From CADCVT01 sp036389485 (GTDB lineage Bacteria > Actinomycetota > Thermoleophilia > Solirubrobacterales > Solirubrobacteraceae): DNA of 64,000 nt. A program made the translations under genes and the position numbers. Below are positions 26,120 through 34,126 of this stretch, one piece after another. Every line of letters begins with the position of its first letter. Position 1 is the first letter of the stretch. The notes under the pieces were generated by a model that did not search any database, was not told the origin of the DNA, and saw nothing but the letters and a program-made list of their open reading frames with translations. The stretch covers positions 62,001 to 126,000 of the forward strand of contig DASVPR010000018.1 in assembly GCA_036389485.1 (NCBI GenBank), written 5' to 3'.

Positions 26120-27124
26120 GTGAAGCGGTCCTGCATCGCGCTGCTCGCCGCCGCCGGAGTCGCGGCGATGGCTCCCTCGCCGGCGCTCGCGGAGTCGCGC
26201 GACCGGTGCGCGCAGAAGGGGTCGCGGACGGTCGCGCGGGACGAGGTCGCGCGGATCTACGCGCGCGGCGACTTCCTCATCGGCTGCCTGCGGCGCAGCG
26301 GGCGCCGGACGCAGCTGTTCCGCAACGAGGACGACGGCTTCACGCACCGCGCGGCCTGGGGCGAAGTCTTCCTCGAGGGACGCTTCGTCGCGTGGACGGT
26401 GACCGTCGTCGACGGATCGGTCACGACGCGCTGGGTCGACACGCGCGACCTGCGGACGCGGCGCTCGGGCGACGAGGTCTCGTACGACGGCGAGCTGCAG
26501 GCGGTCGCGCTGAGCCACACCGGCGGGCTGGCGATCGTGTCCGGCGGCGCGCTGAAGGTGCGCGACGGCGGCGGGGCGCGGATCCTCGATCGGGACGTCG
26601 ACCCCTCGGCCGTCGCCGTGGCGGGGTCGACGCTCACGTGGTCGCGCGGAGGCGAGCGGCATGCGGCGCTGCTGGCCGGCGGCATCACGTGCGAGCCGCA
26701 CGCCGGGTTCACGCTCGCGTGGGACGACGTCGGCCGCGCCTACGACCGAGGCACGGGCCGCGCGCTCGTGGCCTGCGCGTGGCGGCGGCCGAGCCGCCCG
26801 GTCCTCACGACCGCGCCGCACGACCACGTGAAGATGGCGGGCCGCTTCGTCGCCTGGCACGAGGCGGGCGCGGTCGGGATCCACGACATCCTCACCGGCC
26901 GCGACGTCCGCCCGGCGGCCGGCGCGGTCGTCGACCTCGCCGTCGGCGGCGACGGCCTCGTCGCGTGGCTCGAGGACGACGGCCGACTGCTCGCCGCGCG
27001 CGGGATCACTCCGCGCGAGATCGCGAGCGGCAGCGGGATCGAGCCGGGCTCGCTCCGCGTCCGCGCCGGCGTCGTGTACTGGCGCCAGGACGGCGCGGAG
27101 CGCTCCGCGCCGGTGCCCGGCTAA
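26120..27124 (+). CDS. Secreted beta-propeller-like protein of unknown function
   Basis: A 334-residue protein with a GTG start at 26120 and a signal peptide (MKRSCIALLAAAGVAAMAPSPALA). The remainder is a series of short beta-strand units (FVAWTVTVVDGSVTTRWVDTRDL, GLAIVSGGALKVRDGGG, RFVAWHEAGAVGIHDILTGRDVR, GLVAWLEDDGRLLAARG). They recur every ~45 residues and look like a small beta-propeller. No catalytic residues stand out. The stop shares 4 bp (CTAA, 27121-27124) with the convergent HAD gene. The location is probably extracytoplasmic. Confidence 0.65.
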   Translation: MKRSCIALLAAAGVAAMAPSPALAESRDRCAQKGSRTVARDEVARIYARGDFLIGCLRRSGRRTQLFRNEDDGFTHRAAWGEVFLEGRFVAWTVTVVDGSVTTRWVDTRDLRTRRSGDEVSYDGELQAVALSHTGGLAIVSGGALKVRDGGGARILDRDVDPSAVAVAGSTLTWSRGGERHAALLAGGITCEPHAGFTLAWDDVGRAYDRGTGRALVACAWRRPSRPVLTTAPHDHVKMAGRFVAWHEAGAVGIHDILTGRDVRPAAGAVVDLAVGGDGLVAWLEDDGRLLAARGITPREIASGSGIEPGSLRVRAGVVYWRQDGAERSAPVPG

Positions 27125-27759
27125 GGGCCCGCGCCGTTCAGCACCGCGTCGAGGTCGCGGATGACCTGGGCGGTCGACTCGAAGCGGATCGGCACGATGC
27201 CGTGCTCGCGCGCGGCGTCGCAGTTGACGTCGAGGTCGTCGATGAACGCGCACTCCTCGCCGCGTAGGCCGAGCCGCTCCAGCGTGAGCGCGTAGATCCC
27301 CGGCTCCGGCTTGCGCATCCCGACGAACGCCGAGTCGACGATCGGGTCGAACAGGCCGTCCGGGAGCATCGACCGCCACCGCGGCTCCCACTCCCGGACG
27401 TTGTTGGTCAGCAGCGCCAGCCGCAGCCCGCGCTCGTCGCGCGCCCGCCGCAGGTGGTCGATCAGCTCGTGGTTGGGGCTGAGGTGGGAGAAGTAGTGCT
27501 CGGCGAAGTCCTGCAGCGGCACCTTCCGGCCGACCTCGGCCTCGAGCCCGCGCCCGAGCAGGTCGAAGAACTCGGCCTCGGTCAGCTTCCCGCGCTCGAA
27601 GTCGAACAGCGGGTTCTCGCCGTGCTCCTCGGTCGCGCGGACCATCGCGTGGCCGAGCGCCTCGAGCGGCAGGCCCTGCGCCTCCATCACCTTCGCGAAG
27701 CCGCCGAAGAGCGGCGTCGTGAGCACGCCGCCGAAGTCGCTGATGATCGCCCGGATCAC
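27121..27759 (-). CDS. HAD-superfamily hydrolase (IA type)
   Basis: A 212-residue protein. Motif I is ISDFGGVLTTPLFGG at residues ~6-20; the second Asp of the usual DxD is replaced by Gly-Gly, as in the epoxide-hydrolase N-terminal/sEH-like HADs (DxGGV). Motif II is LLTNNV, motif III is the Lys in GMRKPEPGIYALTL, and motif IV is AFIDDLDVNCDAAREHG. It probably acts as a phosphatase or dehalogenase-like enzyme on a small molecule. The GTG start overlaps the upstream stop (GTGA), forming the end of the FxsA operon. Confidence 0.88.
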   Translation of the reverse strand: MIRAIISDFGGVLTTPLFGGFAKVMEAQGLPLEALGHAMVRATEEHGENPLFDFERGKLTEAEFFDLLGRGLEAEVGRKVPLQDFAEHYFSHLSPNHELIDHLRRARDERGLRLALLTNNVREWEPRWRSMLPDGLFDPIVDSAFVGMRKPEPGIYALTLERLGLRGEECAFIDDLDVNCDAAREHGIVPIRFESTAQVIRDLDAVLNGAGP

Positions 27760-28544
27760 GCGCGGCGCACCACGTCGTAGCGCCCGACGCCGCTCCGGCC
27801 CTCCATGCGCCACTCGAAGAACGCGCAGTCGAGACGCAGCGAGCCCAGGTCGACGGTAGTGCCGCAGACGACCTCGCCCGCCGCACGGTGCGGGTACTCG
27901 CGCTCGCCGTCGCCGACCCACAGCTCCAGGCCGGCATGGACCTGGCGGCCGCCGGCGTCGTACGTCGTGCTCAGCCGCGGGTCGGCGACCGCGACCGGCG
28001 CGCCGCCGAGGACGACGTGGGCCGCGATCGTCTCGTCGCTGTGGTGCTTGGCGGAGGCGGCGCGCAGCGCGCTGAGGGTGACGCCGGTCTGCTCGTCGAG
28101 CCACGCGGTCACGGTCCGGGCGAGCGCGAGCTTCGACCAGTCCACCTTGCCCCACGCGTGGCCGTGCTGGCCGAGGCAGGCGACGTCGCGGCCGGCCGCC
28201 CGGCCGGTCACCCGGCACAGCTGCTCGTAGCCCCGCATCTCGCCGACCTCCACCTCCGCCGGCGGGCTGAGCGCCTCGAGCTCGACGTCGAACGCCCCCG
28301 TGAACGACGCCCGCCAGCGGCGCAGCGGCTCGACGACGTCGATCGCGACGCCCTCGGCCTTCACGGCGGCGACCTCGCCGTCGACGAAGAGGATCCCCAT
28401 GCCGCCGGCGTCCTCGGCGCTCGCCGACGTGCGCGCCAGCCCGTAGACGCCTGCGGAGGGATCGCCGAACGCGACGGTGAAGGCGTCGCTCTCCTCGCCG
28501 CCCCGCGCCTGGGGCCGCTCGTGCTCGGGCCCGACCGGCGTCAC
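27756..28544 (-). CDS. Conserved hypothetical protein, possibly lipocalin-like
   Basis: A 262-residue protein, GTG start at 28544. It is rich in beta strands: DAFTVAFGDPSAGVYGLARTSAS, GILFVDGEVAAVKAEG, RRWRASFTGAFDVELEALSP, GYEQLCRVTGRAAGRDVACLGQHGHAWGKVDW. The arrangement recalls the two-sheet lipocalin-like folds of CrtC/AttH-type proteins, but no catalytic signature confirms this. There is no signal peptide. It is coupled by 4-bp GTGA overlaps to both neighbours, so FxsA, this protein and the HAD enzyme are made together. Confidence 0.6.
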   Translation of the reverse strand: MTPVGPEHERPQARGGEESDAFTVAFGDPSAGVYGLARTSASAEDAGGMGILFVDGEVAAVKAEGVAIDVVEPLRRWRASFTGAFDVELEALSPPAEVEVGEMRGYEQLCRVTGRAAGRDVACLGQHGHAWGKVDWSKLALARTVTAWLDEQTGVTLSALRAASAKHHSDETIAAHVVLGGAPVAVADPRLSTTYDAGGRQVHAGLELWVGDGEREYPHRAAGEVVCGTTVDLGSLRLDCAFFEWRMEGRSGVGRYDVVRRA

Positions 28545-29005
28545 GGCAGCCGCGGGGGGTCGACCTCGGTCGCCTGGCCCTCGACGTCGTAGCCGCGCGG
28601 CGGGCGGCGCGGCGGCCACGACCGCCCGCCCGTGGCCGAGGCGATCATCCGCCCGGCGAAGCGGCGCACGAGCAGGCCGCGGAAGACGGCGCGCGTCGGC
28701 GGGAGCAGGAAGAGCAGCCCGACGGCGTCCGTGACGAAGCCGGGCGTCAGCAGGAGCGCGCCGCCGAAGATGATCAGGACGCCGTCGAGGACCTCCCGCG
28801 CCGGCGGCCGCCCGCGCTGGACCGCCTCGTTGAACCGCCGCCACGCCGCGCGGCCCTGGGAGCGCATGAGCATCGAGCCGAGGATCGAGTCCGCGATCAG
28901 CAGCGCGATCGTCCACCACGGGCCGATGAGGCCGCCGATCTGGAGGATCACGAACAGCTCCAGGATCGGGACCGCGATGAAGAGGACGACGAGCAGCGGA
29001 ACCAT
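28541..29005 (-). CDS. fxsA: FxsA family membrane protein
   Basis: A 154-residue inner-membrane protein. Three to four hydrophobic segments carry the FxsA pattern: MVPLLVVLFIAVPILELFVILQIG, WWTIALLIADSILGSMLMRSQG, then the GALLLTPGFVTDAVGLLFLLPPTR signature. FxsA (phage T7 exclusion suppressor) homologues are widespread with undefined function. The C-terminus is a basic/Pro-rich cytosolic tail. It is first in an operon with the unknown and HAD genes. TACCCT lies 10 nt upstream of the ATG, giving at most a very short leader. Confidence 0.88.
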   Translation of the reverse strand: MVPLLVVLFIAVPILELFVILQIGGLIGPWWTIALLIADSILGSMLMRSQGRAAWRRFNEAVQRGRPPAREVLDGVLIIFGGALLLTPGFVTDAVGLLFLLPPTRAVFRGLLVRRFAGRMIASATGGRSWPPRRPPRGYDVEGQATEVDPPRLP

Positions 29006-29030
29006 GCTGCTCAGCAGGGTACGTCGCCGG

Positions 29031-29381
29031 TCAGCCGGTGGGTGTGGCGACGAGCACGCCGGGCAGGCGGTCGAGGCCGACGAGCTCGATGAGCCGCTGG
29101 ATGTGCGGCTTCGCCCCGTGGACGCGCAGGCACTTCCCGGTGCGGCGCAGCCGGCGGGCGAGCATCGCCAGGTCGAGCATGAGCGAGGAGTCCGCGAAGT
29201 CGAGCTCGGAGAGGTCGACGACGAGGTCGCTTCGCGCCAGCGCGAGGGCACGCGAGAGAGGCGGGCGGCGCAGGGCCTGCGTCGCCCGGTCCTCGTCGCC
29301 GCAGACCCGCAGCACGAAGGCGTGTTCGTCGAGCGAGACGATGCCCTGGAAGCTAACAATCCTGCGCAAAATGCGCGACAC
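29031..29381 (-). CDS. STAS-domain protein (anti-anti-sigma factor type)
   Basis: About 116 residues. The STAS core is clear: FVLRVCGDEDRATQALRRP, DLVVDLSELDFADSSLMLDLAMLARRL with the Ser pair where SpoIIAA-type proteins are phosphorylated, then GKCLRVHGAKPHIQRLIELVGL. Such proteins bind anti-sigma kinases in partner-switching circuits. The start is uncertain; GTG 29381 is the best in-frame choice and leaves only 21 bp to the divergent DUF59 gene. No kinase partner is in the window. Confidence 0.8.
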   Translation of the reverse strand: MSRILRRIVSFQGIVSLDEHAFVLRVCGDEDRATQALRRPPLSRALALARSDLVVDLSELDFADSSLMLDLAMLARRLRRTGKCLRVHGAKPHIQRLIELVGLDRLPGVLVATPTG

Positions 29382-29402
29382 CCGCGCGGATAAGATTGCT
29401 GC

Positions 29403-29699
29403 ATGGTCTCCGTGGAAGATGTCGAAGCCGCGCTCACGAACGTGATCGACCCCGAGCTGGGGCTCGACTTCGTCGAGCTCGGGCTGATCTACGGCATCGA
29501 GATAGACGGCGGCGACGTCCACGTGACGTTCACGCTGACGACCCCCGCGTGCCCGATCGGCCCACAGGTCACCGAGCAGATCGAGGAGTTCGTCGGCGAG
29601 CTCGACGGCGTCGAGGACGTCACCTCCTCGATGGTCTTCAGCCCGCCGTGGTCCCCGGACAAGATGTCCGAGGACGCGAAGTTCGCGCTCGGGTACTGA
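29403..29699 (+). CDS. DUF59/MIP18 family iron-sulfur assembly factor (SufT-like)
   Basis: A 98-residue protein matching the DUF59 family throughout: VEAALTNVIDPELGLDFVELGLIYG at the N-terminus, TTPACPIGPQVTEQIEEFV with the conserved Cys, and a C-terminal VFSPPWSPDKMSEDAKFALGY. Such proteins help mature Fe-S clusters or, as PaaD-like subunits, assemble oxygenases. The box TAAGAT (29391-29396) ends 6 nt before the ATG and no SD is present, predicting a leaderless transcript. It is monocistronic. Confidence 0.93.
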   Translation: MVSVEDVEAALTNVIDPELGLDFVELGLIYGIEIDGGDVHVTFTLTTPACPIGPQVTEQIEEFVGELDGVEDVTSSMVFSPPWSPDKMSEDAKFALGY

Positions 29700-29980
29700 C
29701 GGCCGGCGGTCGATCGCACGGCGATCGATCGTCGTGGCTGGGCGCGTCCGCGCAGAGGGGCACAGTGCTCTGCACGGGCCCCGCCAGCGGCGCCGTCCAG
29801 GCGCGACGAGGATCGCCGTGGATCGACCGCCCGCGTCGCCCGGCCGCAGCATGGGGCGATGCTCACGACCGGGCGGGGCACTGTTCGCGGGCGCCTTCCA
29901 TGACGACGTGACGACGGAAGCGTCGCCTGGCCATCGAAACGATCGCGGGAGCCGCTGGTTGGAGGGTTATGCTCGCCGCG
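29700..29980. other. Longest gap; no gene seen
   Basis: A stretch of 281 bases between the DUF59 gene and the subtilase start. The short frames in it have no start signal or plausible protein. A TATGCT box at 29968-29973 ends the region and probably drives the protease gene. Nothing else was recognised. Confidence 0.5.
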
Positions 29981-31633
29981 ATGCGCCCGGCCGCCCTGCT
30001 CGCGCTCGCGCTCGTGCTAGCGGTGGCCGCCCCGGCCTCCGCCGCTTCGGAGCGGACGGGGAGGGTGCTCGTGTCGCTCGCGGAGGGGCCCGCCGGAGGG
30101 GCCGCGCCGGGGGCCGCCGCCCCGCGCGCCTTCGCCGCCCGTGCCGGCGGGCTTCGGGTCCCGCAGATCGGCCTCGTCGCGGTGCGGCCGCTGCCGGGCG
30201 AGTCGCTCTCCGACCTGAGGCGCCGGCTCGCGGCGGATCCGCGCGTCCGGGCCGTCGACGTCGAGCGGCGGGCGACGCCTCGCTTCGCCCCCGACGACCC
30301 GGCGCTCACCGACCCGGAGACCGCGGCCGGGACGCCGCCCGACACGCCGATCCAGTGGTGGCCCGCTCGGATGGGGCTCTTCGACGCGTGGGACCTCGCC
30401 GACGGCGGCGACGCGCTCGTCGCGGTGATCGACTCGGGCATCGAGGGCTCGCATCCCGACCTCGCGGCGAAGGTCCGCGACACGCTCGACGCCGACCCGA
30501 CCGCCGGCGCCGGCGGGCCGCTCACCGACGAAGGCGGGCACGGGACCCACGTCGCGTCGCTCGCCTGCGCGGCGACGAACAACGCCACCGGCATCGTCGG
30601 CGCCGGGCGCGACTGCGGCCTGCTCGTCGCCAAGACCGACTTCAGCGACGGCTCGGTCGCGCAGGCGATCGTCGACGCGGCGGACCGCGGCGCGGAGACG
30701 ATCGTCATGAGCTTCGGCACCGACGGCGGCCGCCAGCCGCCGAGCGCGCTGGTCGACGCGATCGAGTACGCCGCGGACCGCGACGTCGTGATGGTCGCCG
30801 CCGCGGCCGACCAGGAGACCGAGGAGCAGGGCGACCCCGCGAACATCCTGCAGCCGAGCGGCACGGGGCCCGACCTGAACCGCAACCTCGGCCTCTCCGT
30901 CACCGCCGCCACCTACTACGACCGCAAGGCGCCGTTCGCCGGCCGCGGCACGCAGATCTCGCTCGCCGCGTACGGCGCGTTCGAGCGCGGCCAGGGCCCG
31001 CGCGGCCTGCTCGGCGCCTTCCCGCAGGCGGAGACGTCGTTCGAGCGGGGAGAGATAGGCCCGCCCCCGACGCCGCCCTGCCGCTGCCGGACCACCTACC
31101 GCGGCGACACCCGCTACGCCTACCTGCAGGGAACGTCGATGGCGACCGGCATCGTCGGCGGCGTCGCCGGGCTCGTCCGCGACCTCAACCCGGACATCCC
31201 CGCGCCCGAGGTCGTCCGGCTGCTCAAGGAGACCGCGAAGCGCCCGCCCGGCAGCGGCTGGTCGCCGGAGCTGGGCTGGGGGATCGTCGACGGCGCCGCC
31301 GCGCTGCGCCGCGCCGCCGAGCTCGACCGCTCGGCGCCGCGATCGCGGCTCCGCGCGCCCAGGCGCATCCGCCGCCGCACGGTCACGCTGCGCTGGCGCG
31401 GCGAGGACCCCGCGCCGCCGAACGTCACCTCGTCGGGCATCGCGCGCTACGAGGTGTGGCGCTCGGTCGACGGCCTGGCGCCGGTCAAGCTCACGATCAC
31501 CCGCCGCACGTCCTACCGCCTGAAGCTGCGCCGCGGCCGCCGCTACGCGTTCTTCACGATCGCCGTCGACCGCGCCGGCAACCGCGAGGCGCCGCCCCGG
31601 AAGGCGGACGCCCGCGTGCGCGTCCGCCGCTAG
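29981..31633 (+). CDS. Secreted subtilisin-like (S8) serine protease
   Basis: A 550-residue protein. The start is ATG 29981: TATGCT ends 7 nt upstream, and the protein then opens with a clean signal peptide (MRPAALLALALVLAVAAPASA). ATG 29969 is the alternative. A ~110-residue prodomain-like region follows. The catalytic triad is Asp151 (LVAVIDSGIEGSHPDL), His187 (GGHGTHVASLAC) and Ser390-type Ser386 (GTSMATGIVGGVAG). A C-terminal fibronectin-III-like module (ITRRTSYRLKLRRGRRYAFFTIAVDRAGNREAPP) ends with a basic tail. It would degrade extracellular proteins. Its stop overlaps the convergent WS/DGAT gene by CTAG (31630-31633). Confidence 0.92.
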   Translation: MRPAALLALALVLAVAAPASAASERTGRVLVSLAEGPAGGAAPGAAAPRAFAARAGGLRVPQIGLVAVRPLPGESLSDLRRRLAADPRVRAVDVERRATPRFAPDDPALTDPETAAGTPPDTPIQWWPARMGLFDAWDLADGGDALVAVIDSGIEGSHPDLAAKVRDTLDADPTAGAGGPLTDEGGHGTHVASLACAATNNATGIVGAGRDCGLLVAKTDFSDGSVAQAIVDAADRGAETIVMSFGTDGGRQPPSALVDAIEYAADRDVVMVAAAADQETEEQGDPANILQPSGTGPDLNRNLGLSVTAATYYDRKAPFAGRGTQISLAAYGAFERGQGPRGLLGAFPQAETSFERGEIGPPPTPPCRCRTTYRGDTRYAYLQGTSMATGIVGGVAGLVRDLNPDIPAPEVVRLLKETAKRPPGSGWSPELGWGIVDGAAALRRAAELDRSAPRSRLRAPRRIRRRTVTLRWRGEDPAPPNVTSSGIARYEVWRSVDGLAPVKLTITRRTSYRLKLRRGRRYAFFTIAVDRAGNREAPPRKADARVRVRR

Positions 31634-33063
31634 GAGGAGCCGACCTTCTCGCGCGCGCCCGCGCGCCGCTCGCGCGCGAGCCCGACCAGCTCGTCGATCG
31701 AGTCCTCGATCGCCGCGGCGAGCTCGTCGATGTCGGGCAGCGCGTCGTAGTCGCCGAGCAGCCCGAAGTTCAGCCAGCCGTTGTAGGAGATGATCGCGAC
31801 GGCCAAAGCGTGGTCGCGCGGGAGGAACGCGATGGGGAACACGGTCTTCATCTCGCGCCCGAGCACGTACAGCGGCAGCTGCGGCCCGGGCACGTTGGTG
31901 ACGATGCAGTTGAACAGCCGTGTCGAGAAGTTCAGCCGCGACGCGACGCCCAGGATCGTGGGCGGCGCGAAGTTCTGCAGCGACGCGAGCACCTCGGCCC
32001 CCATCGCCTGCTTGGACTCCTTTAGCTCGCCCATCGAAGCGCGCACCGTCCGCAGCCGCTCGAGCGGATCCGCCACGTAGACCGGAAGCGGCCCGCGCAT
32101 CGCGGCGATCTGGTTGCCGAGGTCCGCCGCCTCGCCGTGGCCGCGCAGCGACACCGGCACCAGCGCGCGCAGCTCCAGCCCCTCGGTCCGCACGCCGCGC
32201 GAGCGCAGCCACGTCCGCAGCCCGCCGCTCACCACCGTCAAGACGACGTCGTTGACGGTCCCGCCGTAGACGTCCTTGACGAGCTTGAACTCGTCCAGCC
32301 GCCCGCGGACGCCCGCGAACCGCCGGTGCGGCCCGATCGGCACGTTCAGCGGCGTCGGCGGCGCGGGGTTCAGCGTGGCCCACACGACCTCGCCGATCGC
32401 CTCGGCCGATTCCCGCGCGGCGGTCAGCGTCGTCTGCGGCCGCAGCATCGCCCCGACCGCCTTCTCGGCCAGCTCGAGCCCGGTCCGCACCGCGCCGCGC
32501 ACGCCCGCGGCGACCAGGTCCACGGCCGCCGGCTCGCGGTTCGGCTGCCACGCGCGGTCGGGGTGCTCGACCTCGCGGGGCACGGGAGTCAGGTCGAACA
32601 TCACCGTCGCGAGGTCGACGCCCGCGATCCCGTCGATCATCGCGTGGTGGGTCTTCGAGATCAGCGCCCACGACCCGTCCTCCAGCCCCTCGACCACCCA
32701 CAGCTCCCACAGCGGCTTGGAGCGGTCGAGCTGCTGGGAGAAGATCCGCGCGGCGAGGTTGCGCAGCTGCTCCTCGCTGCCCGGCGACGGCAGCGCGGTG
32801 TGCCGCACGTGGTACTCGAGGTTGAAGTCGGGGTCGTCGACCCACAGCGGCCGGCCCGTGTCGAGCGGCGGGACCGCGAGCTTCTGCCGGTAGCGCGGGA
32901 CCAGATGGAGCCGCCCGCGCAGCGAGTCGAGGAAGTCCGCGAGCGGCGGCGCCGGACCCTCCAGGGTCACGAGCGCGCCGACGTGCATGTGGCTCTCGGG
33001 GCTCTCCTGCTCGAGGAAGGAGGCGTCGACTGCGGTCAGACGGTCGAGGTGCTCCTGCGGCAT
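31630..33063 (-). CDS. Wax ester synthase/diacylglycerol acyltransferase (WS/DGAT)
   Basis: A 477-residue protein of normal family length. The active-site motif HHxxxDG is HHAMIDG with H139, H140 and D144. C-terminal family motifs include GGTVNDVVLTVVSGGLRTWL and VTNVPGPQLPLYVLG. The enzyme esterifies diacylglycerol or fatty alcohols with acyl-CoA to make storage lipid at the membrane face. TAGGTT (33072-33077) ends 8 nt before the ATG, so a leaderless mRNA is likely. The neighbours are an NAD-dependent epimerase (14 bp upstream, same strand) and an acyl-CoA dehydrogenase, which fits a lipid-metabolism block. Confidence 0.93.
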   Translation of the reverse strand: MPQEHLDRLTAVDASFLEQESPESHMHVGALVTLEGPAPPLADFLDSLRGRLHLVPRYRQKLAVPPLDTGRPLWVDDPDFNLEYHVRHTALPSPGSEEQLRNLAARIFSQQLDRSKPLWELWVVEGLEDGSWALISKTHHAMIDGIAGVDLATVMFDLTPVPREVEHPDRAWQPNREPAAVDLVAAGVRGAVRTGLELAEKAVGAMLRPQTTLTAARESAEAIGEVVWATLNPAPPTPLNVPIGPHRRFAGVRGRLDEFKLVKDVYGGTVNDVVLTVVSGGLRTWLRSRGVRTEGLELRALVPVSLRGHGEAADLGNQIAAMRGPLPVYVADPLERLRTVRASMGELKESKQAMGAEVLASLQNFAPPTILGVASRLNFSTRLFNCIVTNVPGPQLPLYVLGREMKTVFPIAFLPRDHALAVAIISYNGWLNFGLLGDYDALPDIDELAAAIEDSIDELVGLARERRAGAREKVGSS

Positions 33064-33077
33064 GCGTCGGAAACCTA

Positions 33078-34106
33078 CTACCGGGAGGTGCTGCCGACCC
33101 CGGTGAGGATCTCCCTCACGCGCAGCGGCCCGCCGGTGTGCGGGTCGAGCGGCGGCGTCTCGATCCCGGCGCCGTGGCGCATGCCGTCCAGCAGCTCGTC
33201 GAACGCCTCCACCGACGTCTTGCGCGGGTCCCAGCCGAACGAGCGCAGGCGCTGCGTCGACATGATCGGGACGCCGTAGGCCATGTCGACCCAGCCCGGC
33301 TCCGACGGCTGCGCGCGCAGCTTGTACGACACCAGCGCGCCGAACCGCAGCGCACGCGGCGGGACGGGAACCCCCCGCGCGTCGAGCGAGGAGGCGTCGA
33401 TCACCGGATCGGCCGCGACGTTGAACGCGCCGCGCATCGCGTCGTCGACGATCGCGAGCCGGTACGCCTCCGCGAGGTCGTCCGTGTGGACCGCCTGGAA
33501 GCGCAGCGACGCGGGGAAGACCGGAGGCCGGCGCGCGACGAACCGCGGGAGGAACGGGCCGGCGAAGAGCCGGCGCACCTGCGACGCGGCCTCGCGCTTG
33601 AAGCACAGCCCCGGCCGCATCCGGACGACGCGGATCGTCGGGTGCGCGGCCTCGAACGAGTCGAGCAGCCGCTCCACCGCGGCCTTGTGACGCGAGTAGA
33701 ACGACGTCGGGATCCCCGCCGTCGACCACGACTCGTCGACCGCGCGGTCCTTCGGCCCCGCGCCGTACGCGCCGACCGACGATGCGTAGACGAGGACCGG
33801 GACGCCGGCGCGCGCCGTGGCCTCGAAGACCCGCGCGCTGCCGTCGACGTTCACGGAGCGGGTGACCTTCTCGTGCCGCCCCGGCTGGATCAGCCAGACC
33901 AGGGAGACGACCGCGTCCGCGCCGCGGAGGACCGGCTCCAGGTCGTCCTTCGTGACGTCCCGCTGCTCCCATCTGACCTTCGGCAGGGAGAGCTGCGGCG
34001 AGCGGCGCGCGATCCCGACGATCGAGTCGATGTTGGGATCGGCGCTGAGGCGGCGGGTGAGGCTGGTCCCGTGGTTCCCGGTGGCTCCGACGACGACGAC
34101 GCGCAT
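33078..34106 (-). CDS. NAD-dependent epimerase/dehydratase family protein
   Basis: A 342-residue extended SDR protein. The Rossmann glycine motif is VVVVGATGNHGTSL at the N-terminus. The active-site region shows SSVGAYG (Ser) and a YSRHK motif (YxxxK), the standard SDR catalytic Tyr/Lys pair. The C-terminal half has FQAVHTDDLAEAYRLAI, typical of sugar epimerases and 3-beta-HSD-like enzymes. Start ATG 34106; the longer frame from 34163 is less likely because it enters the divergent acyl-CoA dehydrogenase gene. It is followed after 14 bp by the WS/DGAT gene. The substrate is unknown. Confidence 0.9.
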   Translation of the reverse strand: MRVVVVGATGNHGTSLTRRLSADPNIDSIVGIARRSPQLSLPKVRWEQRDVTKDDLEPVLRGADAVVSLVWLIQPGRHEKVTRSVNVDGSARVFEATARAGVPVLVYASSVGAYGAGPKDRAVDESWSTAGIPTSFYSRHKAAVERLLDSFEAAHPTIRVVRMRPGLCFKREAASQVRRLFAGPFLPRFVARRPPVFPASLRFQAVHTDDLAEAYRLAIVDDAMRGAFNVAADPVIDASSLDARGVPVPPRALRFGALVSYKLRAQPSEPGWVDMAYGVPIMSTQRLRSFGWDPRKTSVEAFDELLDGMRHGAGIETPPLDPHTGGPLRVREILTGVGSTSR

Positions 34107-34126
34107 CGCCTGATGCAATACCCCCC

